From NCBI GenBank assembly GCA_004154925.1, contig QJNS01000370.1, positions 1 to 54,698 of the forward strand: a stretch of DNA of 54,698 nt. The letters are read 5' to 3'. Shown piece after piece: positions 1-9,900 of this stretch. How positions within the stretch are numbered: position 1 is the stretch's first letter; every line of letters starts with the position of its first letter. The DNA is from Monosporascus cannonballus (lineage: Eukaryota; Ascomycota; Sordariomycetes; Xylariales). A program made the position numbers and the translations under genes. The notes below the pieces were generated by a model, which made no database searches, was not told where the DNA came from, and was given only the letters and a program-made list of their open reading frames with translations.

Positions 1-258
1 GGGGAAAGCACGTCCTGTTTCTGCCATGGCCAACGCACATAGCCAACATTTACCTTTTCAAGCTACTCTCGAAACTGTGATTCAACTCACGAAGCAAGCT
101 GTTCCAATTTTTATTTTACCCACTCCCTGAGATGGAAAAGATTCGACCATCCGTGCCCGTTCGTTTGCAAGAACGCGATGTAGAAAAAGGTTTTAAACGT
201 ATGAAACAAAGCAAGAGGCGGGTGCCTCTCCTTCTGCTTTGATTTTTGTTCTCTTCTC
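1..258. other. 3' flank of the isopropylmalate synthase gene
   Basis: GC-normal sequence downstream of the stop codon of the minus-strand leuA gene. I see no further gene, repeat or RNA here. The part next to the stop presumably carries the 3' UTR and polyadenylation site of that gene, but no clear signal decides the end. Confidence 0.5.
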
Positions 259-2657
259 TTACATACCGTTTGCCTTCTCCTCCAGAACGGAGATGACACT
301 GGGCGTCTCTTGAGGAGCAGCGGTCGCAACGGGCTTCAGGTTATAGCTGGTGGGTAGGCTCGTGACGAACTACAAATAAAGAAGCGTCGTCGTTAGCCAT
401 CAAGTCCTTACTCCCTTCCATCCCTTTTACCACCCATGCGGATAAGACTTACATTGCTCGCCGCGCTCAGCAGTGCGATGAGCGAGCTCTGTACCACGTC
501 CTCGTGGATACCGACGCCCCAGACTGTCTGCTTGCTGCCTGTAGGCTTGCACTCGATATATGAGGCCGCTTTCACACCTCGACCCTCGCCGATGGCATGC
601 TCCTTATAGTCGTGAACGTCCAGGTCAATATTGACTTCCTTGAGCGCAGCTACCATGCTCGAAATTGGTCCGTTACCCCGACCACGCAGTTTACACTCTT
701 TGCCGTCCACGAGGATAACGCCCTCAAAGATACGTATCAGGTCTTTCGTATCCTGGGTTTTGCCTAGCGCTGGGGGTATGGGAGACTGTGAGCGGTCAGG
801 GGTGATACTATAGTCAACAAGGCTAAAGTGGGGGTTCTCGTGGAGGAAATAAGTTGTCTCGAAGAGCCGGGTAATCTCGTTAGCTAGCAGCTCGCGTCCA
901 AGTTCCTCGGCGCGGCGCTGGACAACGTTGGAGAAGGCGACCTGGAGGCCGCGAGGGAGATCGAGCTGCAGCTTCGAGTGCAGAATAAAGGCACTTCCCC
1001 CCTTTCCAGACTGCGAGTTAACGCGAATGATAGCCTCGTAATTGCGACCGATATCTTGGGGATCCAGTGGCAGGTAGGGCATCCCATTCCATGGGTCCTC
1101 GCTGGATAGGCCTTGGCGCTGACGGTTCTGGAATCCTTTCTTGATTGCATCTTGATGGCTGCCCGAGAAGGCTGCACATACGAGACTACCGCCGTAGGGA
1201 GCACGCTGGTGGACGGGAATCTTGGTGCAGGATTCGACCATCCCGATGACCGAGTTCAGATCGGAGAAATCAACTTGTGGGCTCACTCCCTGCGTGTAAA
1301 GGTTTAGAGCCAAGGTGACGAGATCGACATTGCCCGTCCTCTCCCCGTTGCTGTGAAAGGTTTAGTATCGTCTTATGAATAAAAAAAAAAAGACAAGGAA
1401 GGATACGAACCCAAACAGACAGCCCTCTACACGGTCAGCTCCCGCCATCTGGGCCAGTTCTGCTGCCGCAATACCTGTACCACGTCAGTGGCCGCACCAC
1501 GGCGCCAGAATTGGATACACTAACTGGTTCCGCGATCGTTGTGAGGATGCTGGCGAAAATCGTTAACATGGCTATGATACAGACGTGAGAGACGGGAAGG
1601 GTATGACTTGCCAGAGACACGCACACGTTCTCCCTGTCCCCGATGTTGTTACAAAAGTATTCTATCAAGTCCGCATATACGTTGGGCGTTGACAGCTCGA
1701 CCGTAGCGGGCAAGTTGAGGATGATTTGGTCCCCGGCTTCCCCATTAGGGCCCCACGCAGCTGTCACCGCGCGACATACCCTCAGGGCATAATCGGGATC
1801 TGTGTCGGAGAAACACTCGGGCGAGAATTCAAACAACCATCGAGTTCCAGAAGCTTCGGGGTTGTCCTTGGTCAGGGACCTGACCAGCTTAGTGCATTCC
1901 ACCGCGAGCTCCAGGGTCTGCTCTTCCGAGTAGCCGAAGACGACTTGCCGGAAGCATTCGCTCGTAGCGAGATAGATATGGATAATGGCGTTTTTCGCCC
2001 CGCGGACCGACTCTACAGTCTTCCGGATGAGATCGGGGCGGCAGGGTGAAAGGACCTGTAGGAATACGTCGTCCGGCACGGCTCCCGGGGTCTCGATCAA
2101 GCGGCGGGTGAAGTCGTAGTCGGTCTGGGACGCAGAAGGGAAAGAGACCTCAATCTCCTTGTAACCAAGATCGCACAGCATCTTGAAGTAGCGCCACTTC
2201 TCCTCGCCGTTCTGTTTGTTGACCGGCCCATGTCAGTTCCGGGACGCAGGTATGCTAGCTCACGCAAGAGGGTCAAGGTGCATGCGCGGGCATGAAGAAA
2301 CGTACCATTGGATCGGGCAGACTCTGGTTGCCATCGCGGAGGCAAGAGCTCCGAGGATGTTAGCAACGCCTCATGCGCTGAAAGTGTAGATTGGGGAACA
2401 TACGACAGCCAGCGAGGGGCTTTGTCGATGACCTTGTCGGGCCACTGTCGGTTCGGCAAATGCGGCGGCTGGCCAAGTTAGTTGAAAGATAAGAAATGGG
2501 AGGATAGAGGCACGAAGCTCACCTTGAACGGCTTGTACTTCTTCCACGGTTCCTTGAGCCTGCAGGGGAGGGCCGAGAAGGTTAGCCCTGCATGTGTCAA
2601 AATGCTCGACTGAACGGAGCAGCGTTCGAGGGCAGCTCAGGCAACTTACATCGGCAT
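259..2657 (-). CDS. leuA: 2-isopropylmalate synthase (nine exons)
   Basis: First committed step of leucine synthesis: acetyl-CoA plus 2-oxoisovalerate gives 2-isopropylmalate; usually mitochondrial in fungi. Exons in transcript order: 2657-2650, 2559-2523, 2468-2404, 2348-2306, 2211-1612, 1549-1525, 1474-1411, 1350-453, 369-259. They join in frame to 616 residues, a normal length for the family. The product starts [14 protein letters not shown], has the catalytic [12 protein letters not shown] motif (about 40-51), the HPHNDRG metal-binding motif (252-258), [18 protein letters not shown] (about 271-288) and the C-terminal LeuA regulatory domain (about 450-580). Seven introns are GT-AG with good branch sites (for example CTAAC in intron 2). 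Intron 5 (1611-1550) has a GC donor, GCAAGT. The start fits GCCAAGATG. Odd: the residue before LRDG is Cys where Asp is usual, and that intron's acceptor is the weak GAG. No stop or frameshift, so it is probably functional. Exon 9 could instead read into another donor-like GGTATGT at its end. Confidence 0.93.
1525..1549 (-). other. leuA: 25-nt microexon with HPHND metal ligands
   Basis: This exon encodes only HPHNDRGT plus one base of the next codon. It lies between a 62 bp GC-AG intron (1611-1550, donor GCAAGT, acceptor GCCAG) and a 50 bp GT-AG intron (1524-1475, donor GTTAGT, branch CTGAC, acceptor TACAG). Reading straight through gives non-homologous residues on both sides. With the two introns removed the family sequence [22 protein letters not shown] is restored in frame. 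The two His residues are the conserved metal ligands of the enzyme family, so skipping this exon would destroy activity. Confidence 0.85.
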
Positions 2658-2884
2658 CTTGGCGGCGGGACGTCGGCCGATGTTTGGGAACGGCCCGGTT
2701 GGTTGCGGGGTGGGTTGCGAATGTGAAAAATGGAAGGGGCGAGGAAGGCGGGAAAACAGGGCGAGTTGCTTTTCAATTCCAACAGAGAGTATCTCCGAAG
2801 AAGATGAGGAGGGAGCGAAGGATATAAGGATAGAAGTACGCAGGGCGTGGCGGGGCTGGATCGGAGGGAGGGGTTATAAAAGCT
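2658..2884 (-). promoter_or_regulatory. Leader and core promoter of leuA
   Basis: Read on the minus strand, the 220 bases before the start codon are pyrimidine-rich (CCCTCCC, CTTCCTCGCCCC), typical of fungal leaders. A TTTTATAA box at 2874-2881 lies a few bases below the TGACTCA element and is the best TATA candidate. A second AT block, TCCTTATATC, lies near 2820-2829. The transcription start cannot be placed. Confidence 0.45.
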
Positions 2885-2891
2885 TGAGTCA
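2885..2891 (-). promoter_or_regulatory. TGACTCA cross-pathway-control (Gcn4/CPC1-type) site
   Basis: The heptamer reads TGACTCA on the coding (minus) strand, 228 bp above the leuA start codon and just upstream of the TTTTATAA box. TGACTCA is the consensus site of the Gcn4/CPC1/CpcA bZIP activators of amino-acid biosynthesis genes in fungi, so position and neighbour gene agree. That it is bound is inference. Confidence 0.65.
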
Positions 2892-3339
2892 CGGAACTAA
2901 GGTACTTGGAAGTTATGGAGGGCCACCTCTAATTGCCCGCCGCCTTATTCGTGGGGGGGTCCCACTACTGAAATTTTCCAAACCCAGCTCCGAATGCGGA
3001 CGGCCGGACCCCTTTACGCAACGCCCTGGACGGTCACTGACTGCATCGTTGGTTGCTATCCGCCCACTCTGAACGCGGATATAGGAACTTCAGCAGCAGG
3101 GGCTTGCGGCATCATCTCTTTTCCATCAGTCGAGAAGTATCATATTCCCATTAGAGCTATTCTTTCAGTTCCTTCCTCTCATAGGGATCTCACTTAAGCG
3201 CACAGTCGTTTTAGAGCAGGGTCTCCTCGGTAGACCACATTTTCAGAATGGACGAACTTTAATTTCATATATAATATTACTCTCGACTTTAGCCATACCT
3301 ACTCCCGGTATACCCTTAGTAACGTAGCTGTATACCAGG
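2892..3339. other. Intergenic: leuA upstream region up to the oxoprolinase relic
   Basis: GC-normal sequence between the leuA control region and the 5-oxoprolinase fragment. Short open frames exist on both strands but none resembles a known family. An approximate tandem repeat of about 30 bp is visible at about 3305-3366: the block GGTATACCC...GTAGCTGT recurs as GGTATGCCT...ATAGCTGTGG. Its second copy reads as oxoprolinase sequence. Confidence 0.4.
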
Positions 3340-4561
3340 GGTATGCCTTCGATAATATAGCTGTGGGAAGAAGGCGCGGCCTTAGAGTCTGAAATGCTCG
3401 TGTCTAACGGCCTATTCAACGAGGCGCCGTGTGAAGGAGTTGTTGTACTACGGCGCACCATCCCGCTACGAGGGATGCTTCGGTAGCCGATGCTTAAGTG
3501 ATAATTTTTCCGATCTGAACGCACAAATCGCTGCTAATGCACGCGGTATTGCCGTGATTAGGGCACTGATCGGAGGATACATACTTGGTACTGCAGAGGT
3601 AAATATACGCTATGTAGTCCGCACCTGAGCGGTCTGTGCGAAACTTGTTGAAAGGGCCTACGCCGGCAAATAAGTAGAGCCCCGCTGGAGACTGTGGATT
3701 GTATGGACATCGACACCCCAATGAAGTTCAAGATTACCATTGAGGGGGACAGCTCAGCAGTGCTCGATTTTGCCGGGGCCGGTGAGGAGGTGCATGGCAA
3801 CATCAACACCCCCTGAAGCGACCACCTACTCCGCCATCCTTCATCCTCTACGGTGTATGATCGACTCCGATGTCCCCCTGAATCAGGGTTGCCTGAGCCC
3901 CATTGACGCGAAGATTCCGCGACCGAGTATCCTGGACCCAACGAAAGCGGCAGCTGTCTTAGGCGGCAATGTCACGAGAAGTCAGAGAGTGACCGACGTT
4001 CTGTTGAAGCCGCTTCAAGCTTGTGCGGCGTCCCAGGGCTGTCTCAACAACCTGACGTTCCGCATCGGCGCGAAGGTCGATGAAGCCACTGGCTAGCTAT
4101 ACCATCCCCGGATTCGGCTACCACCAGACGATAGCTGGCGGCTCCGGCGCCCGAAGAACATGGTACGGCGAGAGCGGTGTCCGTGTCCACATGACGAACA
4201 CGCGAATCACAGGCCCTGAGATCCTTGGCTAGAGGTATCTCTGTGTGCTCCGCCGCTTTGAGTTAAGAGAAATACTGGCAGAAAGGGGCTCAACAGAGGC
4301 CGAGATGGTGTGCCGCAAGATATCGAGTTCTTGACTCCCGTTCAGTGCTCCATTATGTCGAGGCGAAGGGCGCATCGACCACGCGGTATGGAGGGTGGCG
4401 AGCCAGGCGCTGCCAGCCTAAACCCCTGGTTGACCAAGGACAAGCGAACAGGGTAGGAGCGGAGGGTGAATATGGTAGGAAAAGGAAGTGTAGCCATGAA
4501 GGCCGGTGACAGCGTCGTGATTATGACGCCTGGCTGTGGTGGTTGGGGTGTCCCTGAATAG
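3340..4561 (+). pseudogene. 5-oxoprolinase, C-terminal (HyuB-like) fragment, broken
   Basis: 5-oxoprolinase hydrolyses 5-oxoproline to glutamate with ATP in the glutathione cycle. Only the last 370 or so of about 1,300 residues are recognisable, in changing frames. In order: GMPS..., a stop, LWEEGAALESEMLVSNGLFNE (3340-3425); after a frameshift SDNFSDLNAQIAANARGIA (about 3500-3550); LETVDCMDIDTPMKFKITIEG and VLDFAGAGEEVHGNINTP (about 3688-3810); RCMIDSDVPLNQGCLSPI, GGNVTRSQRVTDVLL and [14 protein letters not shown] (about 3853-4065); after another frameshift [20 protein letters not shown] and [15 protein letters not shown] (about 4112-4230); lastly AMKAGDSVVIMTPGCGGWG before TAG at 4559. Frameshifts and stops lie within conserved segments, so this is not intron structure. 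The N-terminal part is absent. Codon use and GC match leuA, so it looks like a decaying host gene rather than a repeat. Confidence 0.88.
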
Positions 4562-6279
4562 GATTCAGAATTGCGTACATAGATTCACAGGATAGGGAAG
4601 CAAGTTTCAGCTTCACCTTAGCTAGCCCCCCTCTGCTACGCTCGATATTCTTGAGACTGTAGTTTTCCATATAAACGAAGGGTAACCCTTTATGAGAGGC
4701 GTCGTCGATCATTTTGGCTAGAATCCAATTAGTAAACCAAGTAACCGCTACATAAATAGAGTCGTGAACTCAGAAAAGAGTGTCCCGAACTCTGAAACAC
4801 TTCACTGGTTGAGATTTATCATAAGTATCGCATTCCGTATCGTATCGCGGCAAGTTTATCAAGCTTCATTTAAGAATACCAGTCACCACGCAACGGTAAC
4901 CAGATCTTCGCATACATACAGAAACCCGAGTTGAAAGCCAAGAAGACGATCTCCCCTCTCTAAATCCCCTTCTTGCTCCAGCCCCCGTGGGCCCTAAGCC
5001 TTGGCACAGGCGCATACAAGTAGCTGCTGTATTTCAGAATATAATTACAAAGTATAATGAAAAAATAAGAGAGTTTCTAGAGCTCTAAGAGTTACAGCCG
5101 GCTGATTACAGATAGAATGGCATATATTGGAATAAGGTCAGAATAGGTGTTACAAAAGTGGCAAAGACGCACACCTTATATATACTTATATATATATATA
5201 TATATTTGTGTAGTCTCCAAGACCGCAAGCCTGGTATTTTGCCATAGAGCCTAGCCGGTAGTTAATAAATCCTGAACGAATTGACTTTCTTCCCTTCTCT
5301 TTTTCTTTAGTGAAAACCGGTCTTTCCTTTGATGATGAAATCGCCAGTTAATGCCCCAGGCAGTAACAAGATTATTCTAGCCAGCCTCCCGACGTACGGG
5401 GTATTCTCCACCTATCGGTAGCAACTATAGCCTTAGCACTTTACGTGCCCTCGTACTTGGCAACCGAGTTTGAGTCAATGTGCTTTAGTGTCAAGGAAAA
5501 GGGTGGTGCACAGCGTGAAATGCTGGAAGAAGCGGTCTCGCAGGTAGGTAGCAACATATAGATTGGACCAGTAACGCCTGCTTCCTCCAATATAGATGAG
5601 AGGAAACCGCCCTATATATACACATACAACCCCTGTATAGCTCCTATATAGCCTTTTTCTAGAAGATTCCACTTTGGCACGTGGCGTTTGCACAGCTAGT
5701 ACTTGCTGAGTCAAACCCTTTCCTGTGCGGCTCTAATATTCTCGTCGCCGCCGCTGTCGACCCCATCGATTTAAAGTAGTCCTTCGCGCATGATCAGCTC
5801 ACTTAACTTAACTGGACATGCTGTTCGCTTAGCTTCTTCTTGTCCGAAGGCTGTTTCTCGCAAAACGTGTTCGCTGTAACAAAAGTTTCGCCGGGAAATG
5901 CGCCCCAATGATGTTTGGTTGCTCGATTTTCGATGGTTCTGTATTCGGAGGTGAGATGACATAAGGCATAGTATGGTAAGACATCACAACAGCAATTCAT
6001 ATTGGCAAGATATACCCTTATAACTGACATATATTAAATATTGTTTCGCCTATCCCCTATCCGTGTCTACTAAGAATTATAAAAATTAATACAATTTAGA
6101 TATTCTCAAAACATTTTGGGCTTCTTACATTCAAAAAATGTGCTATTTTATGTATCCAATGAGCAGTAGACGTCGGGCATTTCTTTGTGACCTTGCACAA
6201 TAAATTGTTCCGCTGATTCTTGGTTCAATAAAATAGGCCCTAAGTCCGCTTGTCTCGTCACTATCCGCCGCTTGTTTTC
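4562..6279. other. Intergenic stretch without a recognised gene
   Basis: GC content falls gradually from left to right. I find no coding region, tRNA or rRNA. Short open frames (79 aa at 5475-5714 minus, 75 aa at 5803-6030 minus) have no features I recognise. A (TA)n tract lies at 5187-5205. The right edge, TTTTC at 6275-6279, is the target duplication of the Copia-like element G. Confidence 0.5.
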
Positions 6280-6521
6280 TATCAGACCCTGACATCATAC
6301 AGAGAAGCATATAACTGAAGAAAAATATATTAACAAGCTGCCTTACCTCTGGAAGGTCCTACATAAAAGGTAAAGGTAATGAACCGTCTTTTTATAAAGA
6401 TAAATACAGCTGTAAGTAAAAGAAAAAAAAGCCAGAAATATAAAAAGTAACCCCTTTTTAGTAAGTAATTAAACTAAACCAAAGCTTAGTTATTAAGTTA
6501 AGTTTAACTAGGTTTAATACA
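6280..6521 (-). repeat. 3' LTR of element G (left copy)
   Basis: Aligns along its length with 38091-38326, for example GTAACCCC versus GTAGCCCC and TTAAACTAAACC versus TCAAACTAAGCC. Differences are mostly C/T and G/A. Preceded by TTTTC. The left copy is the more RIPed of the two. Confidence 0.75.
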
Positions 6522-6552
6522 TTTTCTTAGCGGTTGAAAACTAAAAATTAAA

Positions 6553-6918
6553 TGTTATGACCTAACGGGCTGCGGCCTCAGGAAACGGTCGCAACAATGA
6601 CTAAGCTATGTGGGTCGAGTCACGTGATGGCTTGATAGGATCGATCGTAGAGCCTTTAGAGCCAGGCTCGACAGGATCGATCGTAAAGCCTTTAGAGCCA
6701 GGTTCGACAGGATGAGAAGAATTAGGTATAAAGATATTTATTAATTCCATAATTTAGATAATTTTAGCTTGTAATAACAATTTATTACTTAAGGTACCTT
6801 TGGTATTACGAGACGTGATATTTTCCTGTATTTAGTATTTAAATTCTTACGATATTCCTGTTAATATAAATTCGTACGACTTAGGTTTAATAATTGGTTA
6901 AATTGTTTAGCCGTTATA
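6553..6918 (+). repeat. 5' LTR of Gypsy A, with a 36 bp tandem duplication
   Basis: Starts TGTTATGACC and ends GCCGTTATA, 366 bp. It is 36 bp longer than the 3' LTR because the unit starting GGATCGATCGTAGAGCC is present twice at about 6639-6710. The first 170 bp are hardly RIPed; the rest is AT-rich. Confidence 0.9.
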
Positions 6919-6978
6919 CGTTGCAAGTTTTTGTTTAGTAATACCGTTAAACTTTAAGCAATACTTAATATTGTCAAA

Positions 6979-9900
6979 ATGTCGACCAGTATTTAGGAAA
7001 TCTTTATTTAGTAGTTTTAGGTTCGAATTCGGGAGCTGGAGAAAAAAGTCCGACAACTTAGAGTTACGTCTGTCTAACCCTTTTTTGCCCGTATAAAGCC
7101 AAAGAAACCAGAACTTTACGATGGAAAAGGTAACCCTTAAACCTTTTTAATTTAGGCACAAATTTATTTTCGTTTCCTAGACCTTAATAACCTAGCGGAT
7201 ATGGTCCTAGTAATAGGAACATACCAAATAGGAAATACGGTTAATTAATTTAAGCCCATTATAAGAAATTTCTTAAAAGTAAAAAAAACAAATAAAAAAG
7301 ATTTTATTAATAAGATTTTTTTAATTTATACTAATTTTAAAAATAAAATATGCGATAATTTCGGCAATCCGGATAAAAAATAATTAACGGCTTAATAATT
7401 TTTATAATTCCGACAGAAAAAATTTACGTTTAAGTACGCCGTAATTTTTAAAAGTTTTGCGGTTAAAGCAGGATAAGGAAATGACGAAACCGATATTTTT
7501 ATTGATATATTTTATAAATGGTTAAAGGATAATGTAAAAGATAAAATTATTCGGATTAAGTAATTAATTGCCTTGGACCGGTATATTATAAAGGTAATTA
7601 AAATTAATAATCGACAATTTGAAAAATAATAGGAGAAAAAAGAATAATATGCTTTATGTTCGGGATATAATAAGTTTAATTAGGGGAAGAAAAAAATGTA
7701 CTTTTTATTTTTTACGGAACGGCGTTAGGATTTATGGAATTCGGCGTTACCCATAGGTAAGATTAGAGCTAAATTAAATGTTTTAATTACGACAAAATGA
7801 GATATAAGGTTTATAAGTATAAGAAACCCAAAAAGCCACGATAAAATAACTAAATCCTTATACCGGAGGAATAATCCAGGAACAATTAAGGAAACGATAG
7901 CAAAATGATTAATATGATCCAAGCCAAGTACGTATTAGGCCTTAAGCAAAAAGTTTAACCGGGATTATTACGATAAGAAATTTGATAAGGAATACAAAAA
8001 GCGAAAAAGCTGGTTCGATAAATATCGCGAATATAGTAAAAAGCATTATAAGGATGGTTATATAAATACCAAAATTGGATAAAAAAAGTTTATTCCGGAA
8101 TCCTTGATCGATACGGTAAAATATATGCCATATATTGTCGATAACGAGAATATCCTGATTACGAAAAATAGAAATAATATATTTACGTACGAATTACTTA
8201 TATATATTATAAGGGATTTAATTTTTTAAACCGTACCGGGCATAATAAAAATAATAAGTAATAATATTAACAGTTTCGAATTATAGCCCTAAAAGATATT
8301 CAGTAATTAGCCGAAATAGAGAGTTAGTTTAAAGGAAAGAAATGCCTATAAAAAGACCCTTTTTGTTATTATAAATGGTATAATTATTAAAAGGAAAAGG
8401 AGTAAATTTAGCGTACGGTAAAAAAGTATTATTAAAAAGTTATTATGGATTTTTATTTTTAATTAGTATTTATTATAAAACTTTACGAAAAAAAAGTTAT
8501 TAAGAAAAAAATATATTAATTTAAAGGAGATTTTTAAAACGATAACTAGAATAACGTATAATAGGATATAGTTGAAAACATAAAAAAATAATTTATTTAA
8601 TAAGAAAAGGAATTGTAATAAAATTAAAAGAAATTAATACGGTTCGAAGGAATAATATGCCGATAATAACGATAGATATAGCAGCTAAATACGTTATATA
8701 TAGAGATATAAGTAGGGTTCGATAAATTTGAAAAGGAATTAAAAGAAAAAGGTTATTTATAAAAAAGTTACAGAATAACGAAATTTAAAAAAATTAAGGG
8801 AAATTTTTAAAAAAGGCTTTAAATATAACGATAAAAAACGTTAATAATTTTATTACCTTAGAAATATAAATCGGAACGTATTGGTATACCGTAATGGTGG
8901 ATTTCGGAGGTTTGGGCGGAAATTATATTATACTGGATATGGTTAATAAGTTTAAATTGCTATAAAGATATAAATTGGAATTTTATATAACGATAAATAT
9001 CAAAAGTTAGAAATTTGCTTACGATAACGGAAAAGTTATACGCGAAATTAATTATTTCAAAATTTTTATTAAAAGATGATATTAAACGATTAATTTCGAT
9101 ATCGTTTTATTCGGGAATTATAATATAATTTTAAGATTATTATAAATACGTTAATACAGAATTTTGATTAATAACGGAATTAGCGAGGTAAAGTTTATTT
9201 TATTTTTTATTAATAAAAAAGAAATTAAGATCTTAATATTCGATCGATAATAGTAACGAATATAAGTATAAAAATACGATAAATATTTTATTATTTAAAA
9301 GAATAAAATATAAAAAAGAATAGGTATTGAAGAAAAATATAACGTATTATTATTATTATTATAACGAATTTAAAGTAATTAAATAACAATTTAAAATAAT
9401 AAGAATAATAATTTAAGAAATTAGAAAATTTGATTAATATATTATTATAATATTATAAATACGAGCAGCTTTTTAAAAAAAAAAAACTTAATATAAAATT
9501 ATTAGAATACGGCGAATAAGATTATGAAATAATTTTTAAAAAAGGATTTTTAATAAAGTTTTACCTTATTTATAATCTTAATAAAAACGAATTACGTATT
9601 TTCAGAAAATACTTAGGAAATTAGTTACAGAAAGGATGGATTCGATATTCGAAGTTACCAGCAAGATATTTAATGTTTTTTGTATTAAAAAAATGGAAAA
9701 TTACGATTTGTAATTGATTATCGGTAATTAAACGATATTATTATTAAGGATTAAATATTATTGCCTTTAATTATGGAAATAAAAAACCGATTTTATAAAA
9801 CTAAATGATTTATAATACTTAATTTTAAAAATGGATATAACTTTATTAGGATTAAAAAAGAATACGAATAAAAAATAGTTTTTAAGACAAAATACGGATT

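Noticed and set aside
631..813. Short plus-strand and other-frame ORFs inside leuA (631-813, 884-1204, 1113-1307, 1726-2049)
   Set aside because: They overlap coding exons of leuA in other frames and have no features of their own.
5707..5713. Second TGAGTCA site
   Set aside because: No gene lies next to it; a seven-base match at this place is expected by chance.
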